Counted from the stretch's first letter, positions 8,444 through 14,921 are shown. The stretch: DNA of 34,744 bases from an uncultured bacterium (GCA_902776645.1 CACYQT010000033.1:1-34744); one strand, 5' to 3'. The notes: generated by a model from the sequence alone, not told the origin. Numbers and translations: made by a program.

Positions 8444-9631
8444 ATGTTCAATACCATAGAAGAATTAGCGGTTGATTTGGCCGCCGGCAAAATGATTGTG
8501 CTGACGGATGATGAGAACCGCGAGAATGAAGGCGACTTGATCATGGCGGCCGAGAAGATCACGCCCGAATCAGTGAATTTCATGGTCACGCATGCGCGCG
8601 GCCTCGTGTGTTCGCCGATGACGCGGGAGCGGGCGTTGGAGCTCGGGCTGCATGAAATGACGCGGAACACGGATCCGCTTGGCACATGTTTCACCGTCAG
8701 CGTCGACGCGAACGAAGGGACGACGACGGGCATTTCCGCATACGACCGCGCGAAGACGCTGTCGAGCCTGGCGGATCCGCGTTGCATGGCGGACGCCTTC
8801 CATTCTCCGGGCCACGTTTTTCCGTTGATCGCGCGCGACGGCGGCGTATTGGTTCGGGCCGGCCATACGGAGGCGGCCGTGGATCTGATGCGCGTGGCGG
8901 GGCTTTCCCCAAACGGCGTCATCTGTGAGATTTTGAACGAAGACGGCACGATGGCGCGGCTGCCGCAGCTGGAGGTCTTTTGCGAGAAGTGGGGGCTGAA
9001 GCTTGGCAACGTGGCGTCGCTGATCGAATACCGCCGCCGCACGGAGAGTCTGGTGGAGCGTGTGGAAAGCGTGAAGCTTCCGACGCCGTATGGCGAATTC
9101 GAACTGTATTGCTTCGTCGCGAAGCATGACGGCCGCGAACATTTGGCGTTGGTCTATGGCGAAGTCTCTGGAAAGGAAGATGTTCTGACGCGTGTCCATA
9201 GCGAGTGCCTGACGGGCGACGTCTTCCATTCGCTGCGGTGCGACTGCGGACAGCAGTTGGACACGGCGATGAAGCGGATCGTCGCGAACGGCAGCGGCGT
9301 GATCGTCTACATGCGGCAGGAAGGGCGCGGCATCGGCTTGGCCAACAAGCTGCATGCGTACCACTTGCAGGAGCGCGGGCTGGACACGGTCGATGCGAAT
9401 CTTCGCCTTGGCTTCGCTCCTGATTTGCGCGAATACGGCATCGGCGCGCAGATTTTGAAGAATCTGGGCGTGAAGAGCATCCGGATTCTGACGAACAATC
9501 CGAAGAAGCTGGTGGGGCTTGAAGGCCATGGGCTGAGCATCACGGGGCGCGAGCCTCTGGTCATGGAGCCCGGCGAGTTCAACGAACGGTATCTGAAGAC
9601 GAAAAAAGACCGCATGGACCATATGATCTGA
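8444..9631 (+). CDS. ribBA: RibBA, bifunctional DHBP synthase / GTP cyclohydrolase II
   Basis: A bifunctional enzyme that starts both branches of riboflavin synthesis. The N-terminal RibB half makes 3,4-dihydroxy-2-butanone 4-phosphate from ribulose 5-phosphate. The C-terminal RibA half opens GTP to the diaminopyrimidine. The 395 residues fit the fused family. RibB shows DDENRENEGDL (about 22-32) and the HxxGH region SPGHVFPL. RibA (from about residue 205) shows RVHSECLTGD with RCDCGQQL, whose cysteines bind zinc, then YMRQEGRGIGL and NNPKK. The ATG at 8444 is chosen because GGAGG (8435-8439) sits 4 bp upstream and gives the standard N-terminus MFNTIEELAVDLAAG; the open frame extends upstream only through a repeat. 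It probably heads a ribBA-ribH-nusB unit, although repeats separate it from ribH. Confidence 0.97.
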   Translation: MFNTIEELAVDLAAGKMIVLTDDENRENEGDLIMAAEKITPESVNFMVTHARGLVCSPMTRERALELGLHEMTRNTDPLGTCFTVSVDANEGTTTGISAYDRAKTLSSLADPRCMADAFHSPGHVFPLIARDGGVLVRAGHTEAAVDLMRVAGLSPNGVICEILNEDGTMARLPQLEVFCEKWGLKLGNVASLIEYRRRTESLVERVESVKLPTPYGEFELYCFVAKHDGREHLALVYGEVSGKEDVLTRVHSECLTGDVFHSLRCDCGQQLDTAMKRIVANGSGVIVYMRQEGRGIGLANKLHAYHLQERGLDTVDANLRLGFAPDLREYGIGAQILKNLGVKSIRILTNNPKKLVGLEGHGLSITGREPLVMEPGEFNERYLKTKKDRMDHMI

Positions 9632-9643
9632 CCACTGCGCGGA

Positions 9644-9671
9644 GCTAAAAGCTAAAAGCTGAAAGCTAAAA
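9644..9671. repeat. Heptamer tandem array, GCTAAAA type
   Basis: Four phased 7-bp units: GCTAAAA, GCTAAAA, GCTGAAA, GCTAAAA. The array starts 12 bp after the ribBA stop codon and is followed about 20 bp later by the 27-bp hairpin repeats. Confidence 0.85.
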
Positions 9672-9691
9672 GCAAAGACAGGTAATAGAAA

Positions 9692-9748
9692 CGGGAGGGG
9701 CCCGCTCCTGCGGGAACGAAACGGGAGGGTCCCGCTCCTGCGGGAACG
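9692..9748. repeat. Two copies of the 27-bp double-hairpin repeat
   Basis: Copies at 9692-9718 and 9722-9748, reading CGGGAGGG(G/T)CCCG then CTCCTGCGGGAACG. Each can form GGGA/TCCC (second copy) and CCCGC-TCCT-GCGGG stem-loops. The same unit recurs at 20014-20040, 20046-20072 and 26549-26575. Confidence 0.85.
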
Positions 9749-9753
9749 GTGGT

Positions 9754-9774
9754 AACAATTAACAATTGATAATT
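9754..9774. repeat. Heptamer tandem array, AACAATT type
   Basis: Three phased units AACAATT, AACAATT, GATAATT lie directly after GGTGGT at the end of the hairpin pair and 32 bp before the ribH start. Confidence 0.75.
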
Positions 9775-9806
9775 TTCGATATACCATAAAAGACAAGAGG
9801 TGAGCC

Positions 9807-10286
9807 ATGAATGCAGAAGTGAAATCTTACGAAGGGAAACTGAATGCCGCCGGATTGCGTTTCGGCATCGTCTGCGCGCGTTTCAATGAATTTTTCACCT
9901 CCAAGCTGCTGGGCGGCGCGTTGGATACGCTGCTGCGGCATGGGGCGGCGGCGAAATCGATCGAGACGGCGTGGGTGCCCGGCTCCTTTGAAATTCCGCT
10001 GATCGCGCAGAACATGGCGGCGAGCGGAAAATATGACGCGATCATCGCGCTGGGCGTCGTCATCCAAGGCTCGACGGCCCATGCGAACTACGTGAACGCC
10101 GAAGTCTCGAAAGGCTTGGCGCAAGTGTCGTTGCAGCACAACATTCCGGTGATCTACGGCGTTGTGACGACGGAGAACATCGAGCAGGCCATCGAACGTT
10201 CCGGCTGCAAGGCCGGCAACCGTGGCTCCAGCGCCGCCGAAACGGCCATCGAAATGGCGGACCTGCTGCGGCAGATCAAGAAGTGA
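9807..10286 (+). CDS. ribH: RibH, lumazine synthase (6,7-dimethyl-8-ribityllumazine synthase)
   Basis: Condenses the ribityl pyrimidine with 3,4-dihydroxy-2-butanone 4-phosphate to give lumazine, the penultimate riboflavin step. At 159 residues it is full length. Visible family features are ARFNEF (about 24-29), the GSFEIP motif (about 60-65), the active-site segment [14 protein letters not shown] holding the catalytic His, [14 protein letters not shown], and the phosphate-binding end [16 protein letters not shown]. The usual Arg-Gly-x-Thr of the active-site loop is Gln-Gly-Ser-Thr here, a mild deviation. The start at 9807 is supported by AAGAGG at 9795-9800. It follows ribBA on the same strand, supplying the enzyme that uses RibBA's product; ribD and ribE are not in the window. 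Confidence 0.96.
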   Translation: MNAEVKSYEGKLNAAGLRFGIVCARFNEFFTSKLLGGALDTLLRHGAAAKSIETAWVPGSFEIPLIAQNMAASGKYDAIIALGVVIQGSTAHANYVNAEVSKGLAQVSLQHNIPVIYGVVTTENIEQAIERSGCKAGNRGSSAAETAIEMADLLRQIKK

Positions 10287-10384
10287 CAACGGCGTGTTTT
10301 TACGGATCAACGGTTCTTTGACAGGCATGACGAAGGCGGATCGCCAGATCCGCGCATGATAGACAACAGGAGGCGACACGGTTT

Positions 10385-11275
10385 ATGGACGGGAATCGAA
10401 AGAAGCCTGACGGCAGGTTGCAATTCCAGAAGGAGCGCTTTTTCTCGCGCTTTTGCGCTTTGCAGGTGCTGTTCCAGCAGGATTTCCAGCCGGAAATCGA
10501 ATGGGACGCGCAGCGTTGGTCATATTATCTGTGCATGATTTCAGATGTTCTGGACGAACAGGAGGAGTATCTGCCGTATAGTCTGGAAAAGCAGTTAACC
10601 GAATTGAACGACGTGTGGAAACAACAGAAAGCGGCGGAGAAGAGTCTTCGAGATTTGATAAAAGAATTAAAAGAGTATCGTGTCAGGATCTACATGGTAC
10701 ATGAGGGTCTATCTTCCTTGGAGCAATTTCTGGACGATGAGAAAGAGATGTCAGATGAAGAGAAAGAAGCTTCAGAGGAAGATAAGATTCTTTCTGAAGA
10801 AGAGGTGGTGAAGCTGAAAGAGGCTCTTCATCAAGTCCACATGGCGGCTTTCAAGGTGGAAGAGAAGGCCGCCCGTCTGCTGAAGCATTCATGCCTTCAG
10901 TTTGCGCAACGTCTTGTCGATGGCGTACATGCGAAAAAGGAACAGATCGACGAGCAGATTCTTCTGGCCGCGAAGAACTGGCGGTTGGAGCGCATGGGCC
11001 GCATGGATCTGAATCTGATGCGGATCGCGGCGTTCGAACTGTTGAACAAGCCCGAACCGCCGGCGGTGCCTACGCCGCCGGCCACCGCCATCAACGAGGC
11101 GATCGAGCTGTCGAAAGTTTTCTGCCAGGCGGATTCGCGACGTTTCGTCAACGGAGTCTTGGACAAATTGCGCAAAAACAACCAAGGCGAGAAGACGGCG
11201 GCTGAAAACGTGCCTTCGCCTGAAGCCGTTCCAACGGAAAAGGATGCGACTGAAGCCGCACCTAAGGAAGAATAG
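10385..11275 (+). CDS. nusB: NusB-like transcription antitermination factor with large insertion
   Basis: NusB binds boxA RNA with NusE/S10 and supports rRNA antitermination. The protein is 296 residues, about twice the usual 130-160. The N-terminal NusB helix is recognisable (FFSRFCALQVLFQQDF, residues 19-34), and so is the C-terminal part (about 173-262: FAQRLVDGVHAKKEQID, NWRLERMGRMDLNLMRIAAFELL, INEAIELSKVF, FVNGVLDKL). Between them, residues about 40-170 form a highly charged, Glu/Lys-rich, coiled-coil-like insertion, and a Pro/Ala/Glu-rich tail of about 30 residues follows. The insertion's codons are more AT-rich (GAA, AAA, TCT) than the flanks. GGAGG at 10369-10373 sets the ATG at 10385. 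Its placement 98 bp after ribH matches the common ribH-nusB order. Whether the insertion alters RNA or S10 binding cannot be told. Confidence 0.88.
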   Translation: MDGNRKKPDGRLQFQKERFFSRFCALQVLFQQDFQPEIEWDAQRWSYYLCMISDVLDEQEEYLPYSLEKQLTELNDVWKQQKAAEKSLRDLIKELKEYRVRIYMVHEGLSSLEQFLDDEKEMSDEEKEASEEDKILSEEEVVKLKEALHQVHMAAFKVEEKAARLLKHSCLQFAQRLVDGVHAKKEQIDEQILLAAKNWRLERMGRMDLNLMRIAAFELLNKPEPPAVPTPPATAINEAIELSKVFCQADSRRFVNGVLDKLRKNNQGEKTAAENVPSPEAVPTEKDATEAAPKEE

Positions 11276-11321
11276 CCGTTATTATTCATTGATAATCATT
11301 CCATGAGTTCAGAGTAGAAAG

Positions 11322-11504
11322 ATGATAAAAATAGACTATATCATTCATACCGATCCTAAGGGCGGATATTGGGCAGAAGTTCCCGATATTCCCGGCTGTG
11401 TGACCGAGGCTGACACTCTTGAAGAACTGGAAAAGATGGTTCGTGATGCGGCCGAAGGATGCATTTGGGCATATTTGGAACAAATGCGGCAGCAGACGAA
11501 ATAA
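11322..11504 (+). CDS. HicB-like antitoxin, short form
   Basis: A 60-residue single HicB-type domain: YIIHTDPKGGYWAEVPDIPGC (residues 6-26, split here as the typical GGYxAxVPDxPGC core) followed by a TEADTLEELEKMVRDAAEG helix. HicB antitoxins neutralise HicA mRNA interferases. No C-terminal ribbon-helix-helix or HTH DNA-binding segment is present, so this form may not autoregulate by itself. It follows nusB by 46 bp without a terminator and precedes the short hicA-like frame. The order hicB then hicA is the reverse of the commonest arrangement but is known. A purine-rich AGAAAG lies just upstream of the ATG. Confidence 0.8.
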   Translation: MIKIDYIIHTDPKGGYWAEVPDIPGCVTEADTLEELEKMVRDAAEGCIWAYLEQMRQQTK

Positions 11505-11578
11505 AGCTCCAATACCAGCAAATCTCAATGAATACATGCCGTAGTCAGCTTATGAAGCCTGTTACTCCATGACAAATC

Positions 11579-11755
11579 ATGAAGTTGTGGCTGGCGCATG
11601 GCTGGGTGTTGAAACACACCACTGGGTCGCATTTTATCTTTACGCATCCTGACAATCCGTTGGTTATTCCTGTCCCTGACCACAATCGTGATTTAAAACA
11701 AAGCACACAGTTGTCCATTATGAGAATCGCCGGAATCTCTCGTGACGAACTATAG
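11579..11755 (+). CDS. HicA-like mRNA interferase, N-terminally truncated by an in-frame stop
   Basis: A 58-codon frame reads MKLWLAHGWVLKHTTGSHF and continues with IFTHPDNPLVIPVPDHNRDL and a C-terminal SIMRIAGISRDEL. This matches HicA toxins: GW turn, catalytic GSH histidine, HP, VP and the final IL/IMRxAGI helix. HicA normally begins about nine residues earlier. Here an in-frame ATG at 11552 gives MKPVTP followed by TGA at 11570-11572, and the frame then continues into the conserved domain. So either translation now starts at 11579 without a Shine-Dalgarno, giving a shortened first helix, or the gene is inactivated. The cognate HicB-like gene lies just upstream, and a strong terminator follows at 11770. 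TGA is a normal stop in neighbouring genes, so readthrough is unlikely. Confidence 0.65.
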   Translation: MKLWLAHGWVLKHTTGSHFIFTHPDNPLVIPVPDHNRDLKQSTQLSIMRIAGISRDEL

Positions 11756-11769
11756 TGAACCATGAAACA

Positions 11770-11807
11770 GGGGCTGTTGAAAAAAATAAACAACAGCCCC
11801 TTTTTTT
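11770..11807 (+). terminator. Intrinsic terminator after hicB-hicA
   Basis: Perfect 10-bp stem GGGGCTGTTG/CAACAGCCCC (11770-11779 with 11791-11800), 11-nt A-rich loop, then seven T. It lies 15 bp after the hicA stop and probably ends the rib-nusB-hic transcription unit. Confidence 0.93.
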
Positions 11808-11849
11808 GTCTCTAGACTCTGAAAGAATAATCTCGCCTGAAAAGCCTTT

Positions 11850-11871
11850 CATGCATTATGAATTATGCATT
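11850..11871. repeat. Short heptamer array, AATGCAT/AATTCAT type
   Basis: Read on the minus strand: AATGCAT, AATTCAT, AATGCAT, starting one base after the T-tract of the terminator at 11873-11892. The same unit family occurs after hisG (13871-13898). Confidence 0.65.
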
Positions 11872-11872
11872 G

Positions 11873-11892
11873 AAAAAGCGACAACGTGTCGC
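11873..11892 (-). terminator. Minus-strand intrinsic terminator of an unidentified transcript
   Basis: On the minus strand GCGACA-CGT-TGTCGC (11892-11878) is a perfect 6-bp stem followed by TTTTT (11877-11873). tRNA-Ile upstream on this strand already has its own terminator, so this one may end a separate small transcript or catch readthrough. Confidence 0.7.
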
Positions 11893-12075
11893 CCTGTGGG
11901 CGGTTTGGTGTGGGTAAAGCTTATGTCTCTCGTCTCTTGCCAAAGCCATCTCTTATGAATGTTGATCATGAAACCGTAAGTTTTTGACGCGAGACGCGAA
12001 CATTTTCAGACACGATGGATTTTTGGGGGAGATAGCTCCGTTCGCGCATGCCGCTTTTTGTGACGACATGGAAAC

Positions 12076-12115
12076 AAAAAGGCTGTCGCATGCCATATAG
12101 GTTTTGCGACAGCCT
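12076..12115 (-). terminator. Terminator of tRNA-Ile
   Basis: Minus-strand stem AGGCTGTCGCA/TGCGACAGCCT (11 bp; 12115-12105 with 12090-12080), 14-nt loop, then TTTTT (12080-12076). It lies 8 nt downstream of the tRNA CCA end. Confidence 0.92.
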
Positions 12116-12123
12116 GTTATAAA

Positions 12124-12199
12124 TGGTGGGCCCAGCAGGATTCGAACCTGCGATCAGACGATTATGAGTCGTCAGCTCTAACCGCTGAGCTATAGGCCC
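12124..12199 (-). tRNA. tRNA with CAT anticodon, probably tRNA-Ile2 (lysidine type)
   Basis: A 76-nt cloverleaf with encoded CCA. The acceptor stem is GGGCCTA/TGGGCCC with discriminator A. The D arm is GCTC...GAGC. The anticodon stem GACGA/TCGTC encloses the loop CTCATAA, giving anticodon CAT. The T arm is GCAGG-TTCGAAT-CCTGC. The GGGCCTATAGCTCAG 5' part resembles tRNA-Ile2, in which C34 is converted to lysidine to read AUA, more than elongator or initiator tRNA-Met: the acceptor pairs fully at 1-72, so it is not an initiator. The Ile versus elongator Met choice is from family resemblance. Confidence 0.92.
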
Positions 12200-12212
12200 T
12201 CATGGTCTTCCA

Positions 12213-12242
12213 TTAATATGGTTGGAAAAATGGAATTGTCAA
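12213..12242 (-). promoter_or_regulatory. Promoter of tRNA-Ile
   Basis: Consensus TTGACA (12237-12242) is followed after 18 bp by TATTAA (12213-12218) on the minus strand, about 14 bp before the tRNA 5' end. Confidence 0.75.
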
Positions 12243-12346
12243 GCCGAACGGGCGGAAAGAAGTCATTTTGAAAGGGAAAAGTCGGCCTGATGAACAGGCA
12301 GGCTTGGTTTTCCTGCCTCAAATTATCCATTGATGCGAAAAAAATA

Positions 12347-12375
12347 TTGGAAGTTTTCCAAAATGCATATAAATT
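12347..12375 (+). promoter_or_regulatory. Putative hisI promoter with overlapping inverted repeat
   Basis: TTGGAA (12347-12352) and TAAATT (12370-12375) are spaced by 17 bp; a TATAAA at 12368-12373 would give 15 bp. The -35 is one arm of a perfect inverted repeat TTGGAA-GTT-TTCCAA (12347-12361), a possible operator. hisI starts 55 bp downstream. No His-rich leader peptide was seen. Confidence 0.5.
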
Positions 12376-12429
12376 GTAAGTTTTACGAAAAAACAACAAA
12401 ATGGCAATAAAAGAACAAAGGAAACGAAA

Positions 12430-12813
12430 ATGGTGAAGCTTGATTTTTCGAAGAGCGCCGACGGGCTGATTCCGGCGATTGCGCAGGATTACAAGACAGG
12501 CGACGTCCTGATGCTTGCATACATCAACGAAGAGGCGTGGGAAAAGACGCTGGCCACCGGCATTGCGACTTATTGGACGCGTTCGCGCAAGAAGATCTGG
12601 GTGAAGGGCGAATCGTCCGGCAATATTCAAAAAGTAAAGGAGATTCTCGTCGACTGCGACCTGGACACGGTCATTTTCAAGATCGAGCAAGTCGGCGGGG
12701 CGGCATGTCATGAAGGCTACCGCAGCTGTTTCTTCCGCAAGGTTGAGGCGGACGGAAGCCTGACGACGATCGGCGAACGCGTCTTCGATCCCGCGGAAGT
12801 CTATAAAAAGTAA
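12430..12813 (+). CDS. hisI: HisI, phosphoribosyl-AMP cyclohydrolase
   Basis: Opens the adenine ring of phosphoribosyl-AMP, the third step of histidine synthesis. The 127 residues make a stand-alone cyclohydrolase, without the HisE pyrophosphatase fusion found in many bacteria. The family signature is complete: [18 protein letters not shown] (about 48-65), DCDLDT with metal-binding aspartates (about 77-82), and [14 protein letters not shown] (about 94-107) with the zinc cysteines. AAAGGA at 12417-12422 supports the ATG at 12430. It is followed by hisG on the same strand, but a terminator that overlaps its stop codon and a long heptamer array lie between them. The rest of the his pathway is elsewhere. 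Confidence 0.96.
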   Translation: MVKLDFSKSADGLIPAIAQDYKTGDVLMLAYINEEAWEKTLATGIATYWTRSRKKIWVKGESSGNIQKVKEILVDCDLDTVIFKIEQVGGAACHEGYRSCFFRKVEADGSLTTIGERVFDPAEVYKK

Positions 12814-12830
12814 GCGAGGCTTACTTTTTT
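12809..12830 (+). terminator. Terminator overlapping the hisI stop codon
   Basis: Perfect 7-bp stem AGTAAGC/GCTTACT (12809-12815 with 12819-12825), GAG loop, then TTTTTT to 12831. The hisI TAA (12811-12813) lies inside the stem, so translating ribosomes would cover it; release could couple termination to translation. Confidence 0.8.
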
Positions 12831-12833
12831 AAT

Positions 12834-12917
12834 GCTGAATGCTGAATGCTGAATGCTGAATGCTGAATGCTGAAAGCTGAATGCTGAATGCTGAATGCTG
12901 AATGCTGAATGTTTAAT
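12834..12917. repeat. Heptamer tandem array, GCTGAAT type, 11 units
   Basis: Eleven uninterrupted 7-bp units (12834-12910), ten GCTGAAT and one GCTGAAA, plus a degenerate GTTTAAT. The array begins as AATGCTGAAT directly after the T-tract of the hisI terminator and ends 25 bp before hisG. It is the longest heptamer array in the window. Confidence 0.95.
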
Positions 12918-12941
12918 TTGTTATTATAAGGAAGAGATATC

Positions 12942-13814
12942 ATGGCTGTATTGAAACTTGGTTTGCCGAAAGGCAGTTTGGAAGAGACGACCTTCAGCAT
13001 GTTCAAGCGTGCTGGATACAATATCGATGTTCAGTCCCGTTCGTACTATCCGAAAATCGATGATCCGGAAATCGAATGCATCTTGATCCGTGCGCAGGAA
13101 ATCGCCCGTTATGTCGAGATGGGACTGCTGGACTGCGGTCTGACGGGCTATGACTGGGTGTTGGAGAACGACGCGAACGTGACGCAGATCGCGGAACTGG
13201 TCTATGGAAAGGTTGGCCGCAAGCCGTTGCGTTGGGTTCTGGCCGTTCCGAACGATTCACCGATCAACGGCGCTAAAGACTTGGAAGGCAAGCGCATCGC
13301 GACAGAGGCGATGGGCATGACGAAGAAGTATCTGGCAAAGAACGGCGTCAACGCAAAGGTCGAATTCAGCTGGGGCGCGACGGAAGTGAAGCCGCCGCAT
13401 CTGGCGGACGCGATCGTCGAAATCACGGAGACGGGTTCCAGCCTGAAGGCAAACAACCTGCGCATCGTCGACACGCTTTGCGAGACGACGACGCGTTTCA
13501 TCGCGAACAACGACGCCGCGAAGGACGAATTCAAGCGCAACAAGATGGAGAAGATCGCTCTGTTGCTACAGGCTGTTCTGACGGCCGAGAACAAGGTCGG
13601 CCTCATGATGAACTGCCACGTTGACAATCTGGAAAATGTCTTGAAGATCCTGCCGGCCATGAACCGTCCGACGATTGCGCATCTGTCCGACCAGAACTGG
13701 TATTCGCTGACGACGGTCGTCGATGAGCACATTGTGCGCGACATCATCCCCGACCTGAAGAAAGCGGGCGCGGAAGGCATTGTCGAATACAACCTCAACA
13801 AGGTGATTCCGTAG
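12942..13814 (+). CDS. hisG: HisG, ATP phosphoribosyltransferase, long form
   Basis: Condenses ATP with PRPP, the first and feedback-regulated step of histidine synthesis. At 290 residues it is the long form, with a bipartite catalytic domain (about 1-215) and the C-terminal ACT-like regulatory domain (about 216-290). It should therefore work as a HisZ-independent hexamer inhibited by histidine. Seen motifs are LGLPKGSLEE at the N-terminus, DCGLTGYDW (about 62-70), the PRPP loop region IVEITETGSSLKANNL (about 163-178), and a C-terminal half ending in PTIAHLSDQNWYSLTTVV. AAGGAAG at 12928-12934 sits 7 bp before the ATG. A terminator follows. Confidence 0.97.
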   Translation: MAVLKLGLPKGSLEETTFSMFKRAGYNIDVQSRSYYPKIDDPEIECILIRAQEIARYVEMGLLDCGLTGYDWVLENDANVTQIAELVYGKVGRKPLRWVLAVPNDSPINGAKDLEGKRIATEAMGMTKKYLAKNGVNAKVEFSWGATEVKPPHLADAIVEITETGSSLKANNLRIVDTLCETTTRFIANNDAAKDEFKRNKMEKIALLLQAVLTAENKVGLMMNCHVDNLENVLKILPAMNRPTIAHLSDQNWYSLTTVVDEHIVRDIIPDLKKAGAEGIVEYNLNKVIP

Positions 13815-13832
13815 GACTTACATGAAAGCATG

Positions 13833-13867
13833 AAGGCGCCATCTGCTTGACGGACGGCGCCTTTTTT
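13833..13867 (+). terminator. Terminator after hisG
   Basis: Stem AAGGCGCC/GGCGCCTT (13833-13840 with 13856-13863), 15-nt loop, T-tract 13862-13867, starting 19 bp after the hisG stop. Confidence 0.88.
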
Positions 13868-13870
13868 AAT

Positions 13871-13898
13871 GCATAATGCATAATTCATAATGCATAAT
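13871..13898. repeat. Heptamer tandem array, GCATAAT type
   Basis: Four phased units GCATAAT, GCATAAT, TCATAAT, GCATAAT, with a further partial TCATTCC. As at hisI the array starts with AATGC directly after the terminator T-tract. It ends close to the GH16 ribosome binding site. Confidence 0.85.
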
Positions 13899-13925
13899 TC
13901 ATTCCATATAATAAAGGAGCAATAG

Positions 13926-14846
13926 ATGCAAACATTTGCCGTGAAAGATCATGCGGATAGCTTTCTGCCGGAGGGCAAGACGTGGAAACTGGTCTGGCAG
14001 GACGAATTCGACGGAACGGAACTGGATCGCAGCAAGTGGGGCTTCCGGCTGAATTTCTGGGGGCAGCGTTTCAAGACGTATACGGATGAAGGCGTGGAGC
14101 TTGACGGGCAGAGCCATCTGAAGTTGCATCTTATCAAAAAGGGCGACGACTACTATTCGCCGCATCTCCAGACGGGCTCCCTGACGTACGATATTCCGAA
14201 GGATTCGCCGCGTTTCTGGCCGTTCGGCAAGATGGAGACGCCGCGTTTCATGCATCGCTACGGCTATTATGAAATCCGTTGCAAATTGCCGAAGAACCCC
14301 GGCTGGCATGCGGCTTTCTGGCTGCAGGCGCCGGGAATCGGTTCGCATCCCGATGCGCGTTTCGCGGGCGTCGAATGCGACATCATGGAAAACTACCGGC
14401 AGCACACGGAAGGAAAGATCATCGGCGGAAATATCTGGGGCGGTTATGGAAAGGACTGCCATGGGTCACGCCATTTCCAATGGGACTACCAGGAGACGGC
14501 GGATGGATGGCATTACTACGGTGTCGACTGGAGCCCGGCCGGATATTATTTCTATGCGGACGGACGGCTCATCGGCCGTGTGCTGCCGCCGGAACGGGCG
14601 GCGGAAGCGAACATGATGTTCGCCGAAGGAAGCAAACGGTGGCTGAAGGAAGGCAGCACGTCCATTGGGCCGGTTTCGGAAGTGGAGCAGTTCATTCTGG
14701 TCTCCACGGAATGCCATGGCTACCGCGGCGGGGGCTTCACCGCCCCTGCGGGTCATCCGTTCGGAACGCCTGCGCCGATTTTGTCGCAAGCGGTTCTGCC
14801 GGACTGGTTTGAAGTGGACCACGTGCGCGTGTTTGATGAAGTCTAG
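13926..14846 (+). CDS. Glycoside hydrolase family 16 protein
   Basis: A 306-residue beta-jelly-roll glycosidase of the GH16 clan, which cleaves beta-1,3 or beta-1,4 glucans and galactans. The catalytic ExDxxE-type motif is VECDIMEN, with E150 as nucleophile, D152 and E155 as acid/base in the version with one extra residue. Supporting segments are KLVWQDEFDGTELD (about 21-34, start of the GH16 fold), RYGYYEIRCKLP (111-122) and the C-terminal FEVDHVRVFDEV. No signal peptide or anchor is visible, which is unusual for a family that mostly acts outside the cell. GGAG at 13915 sets the ATG at 13926. It converges on the dinJ-like gene. Substrate is undetermined; the transporter and glycosidases nearby suggest oligosaccharide use. 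Confidence 0.88.
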   Translation: MQTFAVKDHADSFLPEGKTWKLVWQDEFDGTELDRSKWGFRLNFWGQRFKTYTDEGVELDGQSHLKLHLIKKGDDYYSPHLQTGSLTYDIPKDSPRFWPFGKMETPRFMHRYGYYEIRCKLPKNPGWHAAFWLQAPGIGSHPDARFAGVECDIMENYRQHTEGKIIGGNIWGGYGKDCHGSRHFQWDYQETADGWHYYGVDWSPAGYYFYADGRLIGRVLPPERAAEANMMFAEGSKRWLKEGSTSIGPVSEVEQFILVSTECHGYRGGGFTAPAGHPFGTPAPILSQAVLPDWFEVDHVRVFDEV

Positions 14847-14918
14847 AAGCTCTAGAACCGCTAGAAGCTCTAGCGGCTCTAGAAGGCTAGGCTTCTAGAA
14901 TTCTAGGATTCTAGAAAA
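14843..14918. repeat. CTAG-anchored tandem array, 9-bp then 8-bp period
   Basis: Nine CTAG tetramers start at 14843, 14852, 14861, 14870, 14879, 14887, 14895, 14903 and 14911: the first five are 9 bp apart and the rest 8 bp apart. Units include CTAGAAGCT, CTAGAACCG, CTAGAATT and CTAGGATT. Inverted repeats arise within it: CCGCTAGA-AGC-TCTAGCGG (14858-14876), TCTAGAAG/CTTCTAGA (14878-14899) and the palindrome CTAGAATTCTAG. The array begins over the last codons of GH16 and may serve as terminator for both convergent genes. Confidence 0.9.
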
Positions 14919-14921
14919 GTA

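Larger units (their letters stand above)
11756..12123. other. Gap between hicA and tRNA-Ile
   Basis: This 368-bp stretch holds three terminators (listed separately), a short heptamer run at 11850-11871, and about 185 bp (11893-12075) with no convincing gene on either strand. Because a complete minus-strand terminator lies at 11873-11892, a small minus-strand transcript from roughly 12070 to 11873 is possible, but I recognise no RNA family in it. Confidence 0.4.

Noticed and set aside
11552..11755. TGA recoding (read as an amino acid) in hicA
   Set aside because: TGA ends ribBA, proS and mazG normally, so a genome-wide recoding is excluded, and no selenocysteine-type context is visible.
12124..12199. 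Initiator tRNA-Met
   Set aside because: Base pair 1-72 is G-C, whereas bacterial initiator tRNAs have a mismatch there.
12200..12429. Histidine attenuator upstream of hisI
   Set aside because: Alternative hairpins exist (GCCTG/CAGGC and AGGCAGG/CCTGCCT near 12285-12318), but there is no short leader frame with clustered His codons and they lie upstream of the best promoter.
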